This document shows positions 25,681 through 34,119 of a stretch of DNA of 64,000 bases, in pieces. Below the pieces are notes generated by a model. That model saw only the letters and a program-made list of their open reading frames with translations. It was not told where the DNA came from and made no database searches. Origin of the DNA: Exiguobacterium aurantiacum (GTDB lineage: Bacteria > Bacillota > Bacilli > Exiguobacteriales > Exiguobacteriaceae); NCBI RefSeq assembly GCF_024362205.1, contig NZ_CP101462.1, forward strand, positions 1,082,501-1,146,500. The letters are read 5' to 3'. Every line of letters begins with the position of its first letter. The first letter of the stretch is position 1. The position numbers and the translations under genes were made by a program.

Positions 25681-26568
25681 ATGGAACGATTTGAACAATT
25701 GTATCGTGACTGGAAAAAAGAAGCGAAGAAGCTGACGACGGACCTTGACTTGTTACCGCTCGAGGCGTTGATTGAAGTATTTGAACGGGTCGATGTGGAA
25801 CAAGAGAAGACGGACGACGTCCGCAAAGCAGTCAGCCTGCTCGTGCTCGAAGAAACGACAACGCTCCCGCCGAACCACCAACCGACACCGGATGCTGTCA
25901 GCCTGTTCATCGGGTACTTGGCGACGAAGCTCGTTAAAGACGGGGCGAGCGTGCTCGAACTCGGAAGCGGGACGGGGACACTCGTCCATGCCGTGTTGAC
26001 ACAATTGAAAGACGCCACCGCACAAGCGGTCGAAGTGGATGAAACGATGCTCCGTCTGTCGTACGCAATCAGCAACTTGCTCGGAAAACCGGTATCGTAT
26101 TTCCATCAGGACGCGCTCGCGCCCCTGTTCGTCGAGCCAAGCGATTTGGCGCTCGTCGATTTGCCGATTGGGTACTACCCGAACGATGAGATGGCGTCAG
26201 GCTACGCCTTGAAGCGAGAAGAGGGTCATTCTTATTCCCATTTCTTGTTGCTTGAGCAGGCGATGCGTCATTTGAAACCGGGCGCGCATGGCGTTTTCGT
26301 CATCCCGAACAATTTGTTTGAACAGGATGACGAAGGGAAATTAAAACAGTGGATGGACCGTGAGGCCGTCGTCAAAGGCGTTCTGCAACTCCCGACGACG
26401 ATGTTTAAAGATGAGCGGTATGCGAAGAGCCTATTGATGCTGCAAAAGCTCGGGGAAGGCGTCAAACGCCCGAAACAAGCGCTCCTTGTCGAGTTGCCAT
26501 CGTTCACGGACGTACGTGCGGTTGCCAATATTGTGAAACAGATTGATGATTGGTTTAAAACAACATAA
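25681..26568 (+). CDS. ytxK: N6-adenine-type SAM methyltransferase YtxK
   Basis: 295 residues with a class I SAM-dependent methyltransferase fold. SAM-binding motif I is LELGSGTGTL (92-101). The catalytic motif IV position holds DLPIGYYP (160-167), a DPPI/DLPI variant of NPPY found in YtxK proteins. The N-terminal ~70 residues are helical. The substrate is unknown and no partner restriction gene is nearby, so it is not a restriction-modification enzyme on context. ytxK-ackA order is the same in B. subtilis. ATG 25681, weak AAAGGATG site 10 nt upstream. Confidence 0.88.
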   Translation: MERFEQLYRDWKKEAKKLTTDLDLLPLEALIEVFERVDVEQEKTDDVRKAVSLLVLEETTTLPPNHQPTPDAVSLFIGYLATKLVKDGASVLELGSGTGTLVHAVLTQLKDATAQAVEVDETMLRLSYAISNLLGKPVSYFHQDALAPLFVEPSDLALVDLPIGYYPNDEMASGYALKREEGHSYSHFLLLEQAMRHLKPGAHGVFVIPNNLFEQDDEGKLKQWMDREAVVKGVLQLPTTMFKDERYAKSLLMLQKLGEGVKRPKQALLVELPSFTDVRAVANIVKQIDDWFKTT

Positions 26569-26694
26569 TTTTTATTGGGCAAAAGACTTGAAAAACATAT
26601 GCCATATCAAGTATCTTCATTATGATACAGTTATCGGTTTTTAAGAGAACAGATAAAGACTCGTGTTTAAATCGAAAGGTAAGAGGTGTATGAC

Positions 26695-27906
26695 ATGACA
26701 AAAATTATGGCAGTCAACGCAGGTAGTTCGTCATTAAAGTTCCAACTTCTCGAGATGCCATCTGAGAAAATGCTCGCCGTCGGGCTCGTCGAGCGTGTCG
26801 GAAAAGAAGATGCGATCTTCACGATTAAATATGGCGAAGGACAAAAGTTCCATATCGTCACGCCGCTTCATTCACATAAAGAAGCGGTCGAGCTCTCGCT
26901 CGAGAAATTGATTGACCTGGATATCATCCAGTCGTTCGACGAAATCGCAGGCGTCGGCCACCGTGTCCTTCACGGGAAAGAGCTGTACGCGGATTCGGTC
27001 GTCATCGACGATGAAGTCATGAAGAACATCGAATCGTTCGTCGAGCTCGGACCGCTCCATATCCCACCGAACTTGACAGGGATTCGTGCGTTCCAAGCGA
27101 TCTTGCCGAACGTGCAACAAGTCGCTGTCTTCGATACGGCGTTCCACCAGTCGATGCCGGAAGAGAACTTCTTATACAGCCTTCCGTACGAGTACTACAC
27201 GGAGCACGGCGTCCGGAAGTATGGTTTCCACGGAACGAGCCACAAGTACGTTACACAACGTGCGTCAGAGCTTCTCGGTCGTCCGCTTGAAGACCTTCGC
27301 TTAATCTCGTGCCACCTCGGTAGCGGTGCGTCAATCGCAGCGGTTGCCGGCGGTCGTTCGATCGATACGACGATGGGCTTCACGCCACTTGAAGGAATCA
27401 CGATGGGAACGCGCTCGGGATCGCTTGACCCGGCCCTCATCCCGTTCTTGATGCAGAAGACAGGCAAGTCGGCTGAAGACGTATTGAACGTCATGAACAA
27501 AGAGTCAGGTGTCTACGGTCTCTCGGGTATCTCGAGTGACTTGCGTGATATCGAGCAGGCAGCGGCTGAAGGAAACCACCGTGCCGAAGTCTCGCTCAAA
27601 ATCTTCTCGAACCGCATTCACGGCTACATCGGTCAATATGCGGCAGAGATGAACGGTGTCGATGCGATCATCTTCACAGCTGGTGTCGGAGAAAACTCGG
27701 ACGTCATCCGTGAGCGCATCCTTCGTGGCCTTGAGTTCATGGGCGTCTACTGGGACCCATCACTCAACAACGGAGCGCGCGGCAAAGAGTTGTTCATCAA
27801 CTACCCGCACTCACCGGTCAAAGTCATCATCATCCCGACGAACGAAGAGTTGGTCATCGCACGCGATACTGTTCGCATCGCCAACCTCGTTGAGTCACAC
27901 GCTTAA
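26695..27906 (+). CDS. ackA: acetate kinase
   Basis: Converts acetyl phosphate and ADP to acetate and ATP in overflow metabolism (reversible). 403 residues with ASKHA-fold motifs: [14 protein letters not shown] at the start, [28 protein letters not shown] and FTAGVGENS. The ATG at 26695 follows AAGAGG by 8 nt. In B. subtilis CcpA activates ackA through an upstream cre; I found no good cre in the 127 nt upstream here. Its partner pta is not in the window. Confidence 0.97.
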   Translation: MTKIMAVNAGSSSLKFQLLEMPSEKMLAVGLVERVGKEDAIFTIKYGEGQKFHIVTPLHSHKEAVELSLEKLIDLDIIQSFDEIAGVGHRVLHGKELYADSVVIDDEVMKNIESFVELGPLHIPPNLTGIRAFQAILPNVQQVAVFDTAFHQSMPEENFLYSLPYEYYTEHGVRKYGFHGTSHKYVTQRASELLGRPLEDLRLISCHLGSGASIAAVAGGRSIDTTMGFTPLEGITMGTRSGSLDPALIPFLMQKTGKSAEDVLNVMNKESGVYGLSGISSDLRDIEQAAAEGNHRAEVSLKIFSNRIHGYIGQYAAEMNGVDAIIFTAGVGENSDVIRERILRGLEFMGVYWDPSLNNGARGKELFINYPHSPVKVIIIPTNEELVIARDTVRIANLVESHA

Positions 27907-27915
27907 GCTGTTACA

Positions 27916-27953
27916 ACGTCTGTTCCGTATTGTTACGGGACGGACGTTTTTTA
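27916..27953 (+). terminator. ackA terminator
   Basis: ACGTCTGTTCCGT / ACGGGACGGACGT (two wobble pairs), loop ATTGTT, then T6. Confidence 0.88.
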
Positions 27954-28039
27954 GTACTTTTGACACAAAAAGTGAGATGGCATCGTGACAATGGACCGAA
28001 TGAATCAATCGCGTTTGTAACATTCGACGTAAGAAAAGA

Positions 28040-28066
28040 TTGTTTTCGTAACAAACAAGATATAAT
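28040..28066 (+). promoter_or_regulatory. putative promoter of the 8-codon unit
   Basis: TTGTTT (28040-28045), a short 15-bp spacer, and a perfect TATAAT (28061-28066). Confidence 0.45.
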
Positions 28067-28089
28067 AATCCCTTTAATTGGGAGTTGAT

Positions 28090-28116
28090 ATGACAAAAAC
28101 TAAAGAATCATATTAA
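28090..28116 (+). CDS. putative 8-residue peptide ORF (MTKTKESY)
   Basis: ATG at 28090 lies 6 nt after GGGAG (28080-28084) and reads eight codons to TAA at 28114. A strong intrinsic terminator starts at the next base and a TATAAT lies 24 nt upstream. It could be a leader peptide, a genuine micropeptide, or an accident inside a small RNA. There is no codon or homology evidence at this length. Confidence 0.3.
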   Translation: MTKTKESY

Positions 28117-28150
28117 AACCGTCATCTTTCTTTAAAAGATGGCGGTTTTG
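28117..28150 (+). terminator. terminator after the 8-codon ORF
   Basis: AACCGTCATCTTT / AAAGATGGCGGTT (one wobble) with a 5-nt loop, then TTTTG. Confidence 0.82.
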
Positions 28151-28165
28151 TAATCTAACCGTAAC
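28149..28165 (+). promoter_or_regulatory. candidate WalR (YycF) box
   Basis: TGTAAT-N5-CGTAAC matches the WalR direct repeat TGTWAH-N5-TGTWAH at 11 of 12 positions. WalR controls cell-wall hydrolase genes such as yocH in B. subtilis, and the next gene downstream is a wall protein. Confidence 0.45.
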
Positions 28166-28338
28166 TTTGCTGACATTCAAATGAATTTTAGTTGTAAACG
28201 CACATCGCTAAGTTTCGTCATATAGTTATCTGGACGAAACATTCAGCAATAAACGCGAAATGTGAAAGTGAACAAGGCACCACAGATTCGACACCATGAA
28301 CTTACAACTCACAAACCGACTAGGAGAGGACAAACCAC

Positions 28339-28935
28339 ATGTTCAAAAAAATTGGAACGGTCTTACTACTGACGGTCATGACACTCGTAATGCTCTTACC
28401 ACAACCACAACAAGTTGAGGCATCTTCGAAAGTTTACGTACAAAGCCAAGTCAACGGATTGAACGTCCGCTCGGCAGGGACGCTCAACGGGAAAGTCATC
28501 GGCAAAATCAACAAAGGTCAACAACTTCAGCGCACTGGCTCAAAAGGGACTTGGACTCGCGTCAACTACAAAGGCAAGTCAGGTTGGATTGCTACGAAAT
28601 ACTTACGCACCGTGAAAGCACCGGTCGCGAAGGCTAGTATGAAAACACACAAGATGAACGCATCGGCTTACACGCCATACTGCAAAGGGTGCTCAGGCGT
28701 GACGACATTAGGCTGGAACGTCCGGGCCCAAAAACGTAACGTCATCGCTGTCGATCCACGCGTCATTCCACTCGGTAAAAAAGTACAAGTGTACGTCGGC
28801 GGGAAGTTGCTGGGTACTTACACAGCGGCTGACACAGGCGGCGCCATCAAAGGTAACAAAATCGACATCTTGATGTACTCACAAAGTGCGGCCATTAACT
28901 TTGGGCGTAAGACGGTAACCGTCAAAGTATTATAA
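28339..28935 (+). CDS. secreted SH3b-3D domain cell-wall protein
   Basis: 198 residues, exported. The signal peptide covers residues 1 to about 28 (hydrophobic LLLTVMTLVMLLP, cleavage near VEA-SS). An SH3b domain at about 32-88 (VNGLNVRSAGTLNGKVIGKI) would bind the wall, and a C-terminal 3D domain (about 105-198) carries the three aspartates (AVDPRVIPLG, TAADTGG, IDILM). 3D domains belong to the double-psi beta-barrel group of peptidoglycan lytic enzymes and YocH/Sps-type muralytic proteins. AGGAGAGG lies 9 nt before ATG 28339. A WalR-like box upstream fits a wall-turnover role. Confidence 0.88.
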   Translation: MFKKIGTVLLLTVMTLVMLLPQPQQVEASSKVYVQSQVNGLNVRSAGTLNGKVIGKINKGQQLQRTGSKGTWTRVNYKGKSGWIATKYLRTVKAPVAKASMKTHKMNASAYTPYCKGCSGVTTLGWNVRAQKRNVIAVDPRVIPLGKKVQVYVGGKLLGTYTAADTGGAIKGNKIDILMYSQSAAINFGRKTVTVKVL

Positions 28936-28946
28936 TCAGGCATACG

Positions 28947-28979
28947 AAAAGGGCCATCGCATTTGCGATGGCCCCTTTG
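28947..28979. terminator. bidirectional terminator SH3-3D gene / uspA
   Basis: AAAAGGGCCATCGC / GCGATGGCCCCTTT with loop ATTT (one bulged C). Confidence 0.85.
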
Positions 28980-28988
28980 TGAATCATG

Positions 28989-29426
28989 TTATTGGCGGAC
29001 GATGAGGACGTCACACTTCGAATAGCGGACGATGCTTTCAGAGACGCTACCGATAAAGAAGCGTTCGACGGCGTTTAAGCCGGTCGCTCCACAGATGATG
29101 AGATCAATGTCGTGATTCGGTGCGATTTTTTTAGCGATCGTCACTTTCGGAGAGCCATACTCGATGACCGTCTCGACTTCTTTGACCCCACGTTCTTTCG
29201 CTCGGTTGACGTAGTCCTCGAGCAATTCCTTCGCATACGTCTCAGCACGCTCGGTAATCGTCCGGTCATACGCTTCGACCGTGGCGAACGTCCGTGTATC
29301 GATGACGTGACCGATATACAGTTTGCCATCGTTTCGAAGGGCGACGTCGATTGCTGTTTCAAATGCGCGTTCCGCCTCTTTCGAGCCGTCGACGGCAGAT
29401 AGAATATGTTTGTAGACAATTGCCAT
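28989..29426 (-). CDS. universal stress protein (UspA family)
   Basis: A 145-residue single UspA domain: VYKHILSAVDGSKEAERAF at the start, and the ATP-binding signature GATGLNAVERFFIGSVSESI near the C-terminus, with SVSESIVRYSKCDVLIV as usual. The glycine-rich loop suggests an ATP-binding Usp. Physiological role unspecified. ATG 29426 follows AAAGGTTGGG; a longer frame upstream lacks a ribosome site. It is a single gene between converging and divergent neighbours. Confidence 0.92.
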   Translation of the reverse strand: MAIVYKHILSAVDGSKEAERAFETAIDVALRNDGKLYIGHVIDTRTFATVEAYDRTITERAETYAKELLEDYVNRAKERGVKEVETVIEYGSPKVTIAKKIAPNHDIDLIICGATGLNAVERFFIGSVSESIVRYSKCDVLIVRQ

Positions 29427-29609
29427 GTAAATCCCAACCTTTCGCTTGAAATGTACGTGCGGCTTACATGTATAGTATACCACTTCTGCCTAAATTCACG
29501 CCCGGTTCTTTCAGAAATGTGTGAAATATTCACAACTTTCTCATTGAACAGGTTGAAGTTTGGAAATGGACAGACGGAACGGGTAAGATGATACAGAGGA
29601 GGGATGACG

Positions 29610-30335
29610 ATGAAACACGTAGTCATCACGGCTGGTGCGAAAGGGATCGGCCGCATTGTGACGGAACGACTGTTAGAAGAAGGCTGGCACGTCAGCGTGC
29701 TACAACGTAAGCCGATCGATTGGGACCACGAGCGGTTACATATGATCGAGGCGCCGTTGACGGACCGAAAGGCCGTCCTGGGTGCATATGAGGAGGCGGT
29801 GGCCAAGTTCGGGGACCCGGACGCGCTCATCTTGAACGCCGGCCCTTATATCTTTGAACGGAAATGTCTCGTCGACTTATCGGACGAAGAGTGGGACGAG
29901 GTCATCACGGGCAACTTGTCGGCCTCGTTTTGGTTGATGCGCCGGGCCATCCCGAGCATGCGGGCGAAACGTTTTGGTCGCATCATCACGTACGGATTCC
30001 CCGAGAGTGCGACGGCCCCGGGCTGGATTCATCGATCGGCGTTCGCGGCAGCGAAAACAGGACTCGTCAGTTTGACGAAGTCGGTCGCGCTCGAAGAGGC
30101 GGCATACGGGATCACGGCCAATATGATCAACCCGGGCAATATCGTCGGCGCTCAAAAAGAGATGCGCATTGAAGCGGCCGAACCGGATGACCAGACACCG
30201 GTCGGCCGGCACGGGACAGGTGAAGATATCGCCCGCATGATTCTATTCCTGCTCGCTCGCGATTCCGATATGGTGACGGGTGCCGTCATCGATGTGACCG
30301 GCGGTGTCAACGTCGTCCATCAATATCGAAAATAA
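29610..30335 (+). CDS. short-chain dehydrogenase/reductase with altered active site
   Basis: 241 residues, Rossmann fold with TAGAKGIG (residues 7-14) for NAD(P) binding and the structural LNAGPY at 75-80. The catalytic YxxxK reads FAAAK (F145, K149), so the proton-donating Tyr is Phe. A serine is found at the expected distance (ESATAPG). The enzyme may be inactive as a classical dehydrogenase or use another donor. ATG 29610 is chosen (AGGAGG at 29597-29602, 7 nt upstream) over the ATG at 29604. The stop codon overlaps the ribosome site of the phosphoesterase gene, so the two form an operon. Confidence 0.85.
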   Translation: MKHVVITAGAKGIGRIVTERLLEEGWHVSVLQRKPIDWDHERLHMIEAPLTDRKAVLGAYEEAVAKFGDPDALILNAGPYIFERKCLVDLSDEEWDEVITGNLSASFWLMRRAIPSMRAKRFGRIITYGFPESATAPGWIHRSAFAAAKTGLVSLTKSVALEEAAYGITANMINPGNIVGAQKEMRIEAAEPDDQTPVGRHGTGEDIARMILFLLARDSDMVTGAVIDVTGGVNVVHQYRK

Positions 30336-30347
30336 GGAGGGGTCTGT

Positions 30348-31070
30348 ATGAAGTTGGCCATATTGACCGATATCCACGGCAACGTCCAAGCGCTCGACGC
30401 GGTGCTGGCCGAACTGGACCGGCAACGAATCGACCACATATGGAGTTTAGGGGACATGATCGCGATGGGACCGGACTCGAACGAAGTGATGGCACGACTG
30501 CTCGACCGAGGTGTGCACATGATCACGGGCAATCATGATGAGGCGGTCTTGTCGCTCCTGGCCGGGACGGGCCATCCGGACAGCTATGCGCATACCCGTC
30601 CGCATCATGAGTGGGTGGCGCGAACGTTGAATCCTGCCTATGCGGAGGCGCTCTTCAAGCTGCCTCGCACGATCGAGCGTGTTATCGAGGGGACCGATGT
30701 ATACGGCATTCATTATCATATCCCGACCGAGAAACAGGACGTGCCGATCACCGAGGAGCCGTTCCACGACATCTTGGAAGCGACACTTTCGAACATGCAG
30801 GCGTTATATGGCACATATGAGGCGGACGTCATCTGTTTCGGGCATCATCATCCGGAGCATATGTTCCGGGATGACACGAAACACTATTTCAATCCGGGAG
30901 CGCTCGGCGTCGCCCGGGACGATTTGGCCCGCTACGGTATCCTCGAGTGGGGTGAGGCGGGTTTGTCAATTCATCCGCAAGCGGTGTCGTACGACAAACG
31001 TTCGTTCCTTGAAACGATGGAACGACGTGACGTGCCGCAACGAGACGTCATGTTCCGGCTCTTTTATTGA
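30348..31070 (+). CDS. calcineurin-like metallophosphoesterase (YfcE/MJ0936-like)
   Basis: 240 residues. The five metal-ligand motifs are all visible: D8-x-H10 (TDIHGN), D36 (LGDMIAMGP), N62-H63 (TGNHDEAV), then HYHIPTE and the C-terminal GHHHPEH. Such proteins hydrolyse phosphomono- or diesters with Mn or Fe; the substrate is unknown. AAGGAGG at 30333-30339 overlaps the stop of the upstream SDR gene. Followed by a terminator shared with the converging M24 peptidase. Confidence 0.88.
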   Translation: MKLAILTDIHGNVQALDAVLAELDRQRIDHIWSLGDMIAMGPDSNEVMARLLDRGVHMITGNHDEAVLSLLAGTGHPDSYAHTRPHHEWVARTLNPAYAEALFKLPRTIERVIEGTDVYGIHYHIPTEKQDVPITEEPFHDILEATLSNMQALYGTYEADVICFGHHHPEHMFRDDTKHYFNPGALGVARDDLARYGILEWGEAGLSIHPQAVSYDKRSFLETMERRDVPQRDVMFRLFY

Positions 31071-31076
31071 CATCGC

Positions 31077-31104
31077 AAAAGACCAGCCGTCGCGGCTGGT
31101 CTTT
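31077..31104. terminator. bidirectional terminator phosphoesterase / M24 peptidase
   Basis: AAAAGACCAGCC / GGCTGGTCTTT with loop GTCGC. Confidence 0.85.
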
Positions 31105-31113
31105 GTTTGTGAC

Positions 31114-32211
31114 TCAATCGATTTCTTGGAGCGTCTTCGGGTAACTCGTCAACAGGATGGGACCGCTCTCGGTCATGACGATATCGTCCTCGATGCGAAC
31201 ACCACCGACGCCCGGGAGATAAATCCCTGGTTCGACGGTGAACGTCATCCCGACTTGGGCCGTCATATCGTTATTGGCGGCCATCGACGGAAATTCGTGC
31301 ACCTCGATGCCGATGCCGTGCCCGACACGGTGGGTGAAGTATTCACCGTAGCCGGCCGTCGTGATGACTTGGCGGGCCGCGATATCGATCGAGCCGAGCG
31401 TTGTCCCGACGTTCGCCATCGCGATGGCGGCCTCTTCAGCCTTGAGGACGGTCTCGTAAATCTCGCGTTGTTTCGTGCTCGCTTCTCCGTAGACGACGGT
31501 GCGGGTGATATCAGAGGCATATCCTTGCCAAATGACACCGAGGTCGAACAAGGCAAAGTCGCCTTTCTTCAAGCGATTGTTGCCAGGGACACCGTGCGGG
31601 TCGGCGCTATTCTCGCCGAACAAGACGAGCGTGTCGAACGACATCTCGCGGACGCCTTGTTTCTTCATCGCATATTCGATTTCCGCGATGACCTCAAGCT
31701 CGGTCACCCCTTCACGCAACGCGCGGATTCCTGCTTCGATCGCCATGTCGGCAAGTTCGGCGGCGCGCTTCATCAAGCGGACCTCATCCGGTGATTTGAT
31801 CATGCGCAGCGCCTGCAACTCTTCCGTCAAGTCGATGATCGACAGTCCCGCGAAGCCGGCGCGGAGTTGTTCGACACGGTTGTATGTCAAATGCTCGCCT
31901 TCTACCCCGATACGCTCGGGGATGATTTGTTGGTCGAGGAATAGTTTGACGACCTTGTCCCATGGATTTTCGTGGTCCATGTATGTGACGATGTCGCCAT
32001 TCCAGTCGCTCGCTTCGACGATTCCTTTTTCAAGTGCCGGACAAACGATCGCGGTCGTACCGTTCTTCAAGACAAGAATCGCGATGAGTCGCTCGTGCGC
32101 CTCGGCGTACACTCCTGAAAAGTAGAAGACCGATGCTTTCGATGTGACGAAAGCGGCATCTAACCCTTTAGTGGCCAAAGATTGTGCAATATGGTTGGTT
32201 CGTTGATTCAA
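31114..32211 (-). CDS. M24-family Xaa-Pro dipeptidase/aminopeptidase
   Basis: 365 residues with the creatinase N-domain (1-125) and pita-bread catalytic domain. Metal ligands: FDLGVIWQGYASDITRT (two Asp), HRVGHGIGIEVHE (His), FTVEPGIYLPG (Glu) and GGVRIEDD (Glu). Cytosolic removal of N-terminal residues before proline, or cleavage of Xaa-Pro dipeptides. The start is TTG at 32211: GGAAGGG lies 7 nt upstream and no nearby ATG would keep the conserved N-terminus. Divergent from ytoI. Confidence 0.9.
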   Translation of the reverse strand: MNQRTNHIAQSLATKGLDAAFVTSKASVFYFSGVYAEAHERLIAILVLKNGTTAIVCPALEKGIVEASDWNGDIVTYMDHENPWDKVVKLFLDQQIIPERIGVEGEHLTYNRVEQLRAGFAGLSIIDLTEELQALRMIKSPDEVRLMKRAAELADMAIEAGIRALREGVTELEVIAEIEYAMKKQGVREMSFDTLVLFGENSADPHGVPGNNRLKKGDFALFDLGVIWQGYASDITRTVVYGEASTKQREIYETVLKAEEAAIAMANVGTTLGSIDIAARQVITTAGYGEYFTHRVGHGIGIEVHEFPSMAANNDMTAQVGMTFTVEPGIYLPGVGGVRIEDDIVMTESGPILLTSYPKTLQEID

Positions 32212-32303
32212 CTCGTTTCCCTTCCTTCTCGTTCAGTGGCGTTCTGTCTCATTATAACGTTTTCCAAAACGGAAAGGAAATGTCACAATTTCAGTAGTAC
32301 AGT

Positions 32304-32332
32304 TTGAAGAAGGACGACTGATACAGTATACT
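32304..32332 (+). promoter_or_regulatory. promoter of ytoI
   Basis: TTGAAG (32304-32309), 17-bp spacer, TATACT (32327-32332), 41 nt before the start codon. Confidence 0.75.
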
Positions 32333-32372
32333 GAAGATGACAGAAAATGTATTGAGGAAAGGGACTCGTGAC

Positions 32373-33683
32373 ATGACAACAAAACATGAACAGATCATAG
32401 CACATATCGAGTCGCTCGATGTCGGGTCCAAAATTTCGGTCCGCCAAATCGCAAAAGAATTGGCGGTATCAGAAGGAACGGCGTATCGGGCCATCAAAGA
32501 AGCCGAGAATTTAGGATTTGTGTCGACGATCGAACGGGTCGGGACCATCCGGATCAAACGCAAGCATAAAGAGAATATCGAAAAACTAACGTTCGCCGAA
32601 GTCGTCAATATCGTCGACGGGCAAGTGCTCGGCGGCCGAGACGGGCTCCATAAGACGCTCTCGAAATTCGTCATCGGGGCGATGAAGCTCGAAGCGATGA
32701 TGCGTTACATCGATGTCGACTCGCTCGTCATCATTGGGAACCGTGAGAAGGCGCATGAGCTCGTGCTCCAATCAGGTGGCGCCGTGTTGATCACGGGAGG
32801 ATTTGATACGACCGATGAAGTGAAACGGATGGCGGATAAATATCATATGCCGGTCATCTCCACCTCATACGATAGTTTCACCGTCGCTACGATGATCAAC
32901 CGGGCCATCTATGACCGTCTGATCAAAAAAGAGATCCTGCTCGTATCCGACATCGTCATCCCGCTCCACGATACGTTCTATTTAAAAGTGGATGATACGG
33001 TCAAACGGTGGCACGAACTGAATGAACGGACGAAACATAACCGTTATCCAGTCATCGACGAGCAGATGAAAGTCGTCGGGGTCATTACGGCGAAAGACTT
33101 GATCGACCGTCCGCATGACACCGAGATCGAGAAAGTGATGACGAAAAGTCCAATCACAGTCGGCGTCCAGACGAGCGTCACCAATGCGGCCCACCAAATG
33201 GTTTGGGAAGGTATCGAGATGCTACCGGTCGTCGACAACTATGGCCGCCTGCTCGGGATCATCAGCCGCCAAGACGTCTTGAAGGCGCTCCAACTCGCGA
33301 ATCGCCAACCGCAAGTCGGCGAGACGTTCGACAATATGATCACGAACCAATTGAAAGAAGACCCGACCTCGAACGGGACGGCGTTCACCGTCGAGGTCGC
33401 GCCGCAAATGACGAGCCATATGGGGACGGCGTCGTCAGGTGTCTTGACGACGCTCCTCGTCGAAGGGGCGACTCGGAGTCTGCGCCATATGAAAAAAGGC
33501 GACCTTGTCGTCGAGAATATCACGGTCTATTTCATGAAACCGATCCAAATCGAGAGTCAAATCCGCGTCTCAGCGAACGTGTTCGACCTCGGTCGGAAGT
33601 TCGGGAAAGTCGATGTCGAGATGACGCAAGGCACGCAACTCGTTGCCAAAGCGCTCGTCACGGCGCAATTGATTGATCGCTAA
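32373..33683 (+). CDS. ytoI: YtoI, HTH-DRTGG-CBS-hotdog regulator
   Basis: A 436-residue multidomain protein. In order: an N-terminal winged HTH (about 1-65, VRQIAKELAVSEGTAYRAIK), a DRTGG domain (about 75-180), a CBS pair (about 190-305, RYPVIDEQMKVVGVITAKDL and MLPVVDNYGRLLGIISRQDV), and a C-terminal 4HBT hotdog domain (about 330-436). The order suggests a ligand-responsive transcription factor sensing an adenosine nucleotide and an acyl-CoA-like molecule; no target is known. The ATG at 32373 follows AAAGGG by 9 nt. Neighbours ytpI and nrnA are as in B. subtilis. Confidence 0.9.
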   Translation: MTTKHEQIIAHIESLDVGSKISVRQIAKELAVSEGTAYRAIKEAENLGFVSTIERVGTIRIKRKHKENIEKLTFAEVVNIVDGQVLGGRDGLHKTLSKFVIGAMKLEAMMRYIDVDSLVIIGNREKAHELVLQSGGAVLITGGFDTTDEVKRMADKYHMPVISTSYDSFTVATMINRAIYDRLIKKEILLVSDIVIPLHDTFYLKVDDTVKRWHELNERTKHNRYPVIDEQMKVVGVITAKDLIDRPHDTEIEKVMTKSPITVGVQTSVTNAAHQMVWEGIEMLPVVDNYGRLLGIISRQDVLKALQLANRQPQVGETFDNMITNQLKEDPTSNGTAFTVEVAPQMTSHMGTASSGVLTTLLVEGATRSLRHMKKGDLVVENITVYFMKPIQIESQIRVSANVFDLGRKFGKVDVEMTQGTQLVAKALVTAQLIDR

Positions 33684-33687
33684 CGAA

Positions 33688-33717
33688 AAACGAGCTGATG
33701 ACGTCATCAGCTCGTTT
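33688..33717. terminator. bidirectional terminator ytoI / ytpI
   Basis: Perfect AAACGAGCTGATGA and its complement around a CG centre. Confidence 0.85.
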
Positions 33718-33727
33718 CTGTCTGTTC

Positions 33728-34042
33728 TTATGGTTGTTTGATTGGCTCTTCGTTCGCGAGCGGATAGATTTTACGGTAGCGGATGAATCCGACGACGGCA
33801 TTGCCTAGCCCTAGGACGAGCATGGCGATACTGACGATCCAGCCGATCGTCGAGCCGAGCCCCAGTCCGCCAATCATTTGGTTGGCGGCGAAAAGTGCGA
33901 GGAACAAACTCAGCCAGATGAGCGCTTGGGTGTTAAAGAGCGCTTTCCGGTATGGTGTCTTCGTCAAATAGGCGCGTCGTTTTGAAACGAAATAGGCGCC
34001 CAACGAAAACAAAATGAGTCCGATCATAATTAATTGACCCAA
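33728..34042 (-). CDS. ytpI: YtpI-family small membrane protein
   Basis: 104 residues with three predicted membrane helices (about 2-19, 36-56, 62-85) and a short charged C-terminus. It matches the YtpI family in size, position beside ytoI and nrnA, and start MGQLIMIGLILFSL. Function unknown. The start appears to be TTG at 34042, since AAAGGGG lies 9 nt upstream; the alternative ATG at 34027 would be 24 nt from that site. Confidence 0.82.
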   Translation of the reverse strand: MGQLIMIGLILFSLGAYFVSKRRAYLTKTPYRKALFNTQALIWLSLFLALFAANQMIGGLGLGSTIGWIVSIAMLVLGLGNAVVGFIRYRKIYPLANEEPIKQP

Positions 34043-34119
34043 GTGAAGAAACCCCTTTCAGACGTGTAATCTGTTATCATCATACCATAGAATAGTGTTC
34101 AAGAAAGCGAGGAATGGCT

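Larger units (their letters stand above)
27954..28338 (+). other. 385-nt region between ackA terminator and the SH3-3D gene
   Basis: Holds a self-contained tiny transcription unit (28040-28150), a WalR-like direct repeat (28149-28165), and about 170 nt of AT-rich leader before the SH3-3D gene. No further open frame is supported. Confidence 0.6.

Noticed and set aside
25681-26568. ytxK considered as part of a restriction-modification or phage-defence system
   Set aside because: No nuclease, specificity or toxin gene is adjacent; it is the conserved housekeeping ytxK next to ackA.
26569-26694. Search for a cre upstream of ackA
   Set aside because: No sequence there resembles TGWAARCGYTWWCA well, although B. 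subtilis ackA is CcpA-activated.
30640-31794. 384-residue plus-strand ORF
   Set aside because: Spans a second frame of the phosphoesterase, a terminator and the antisense of the M24 peptidase.
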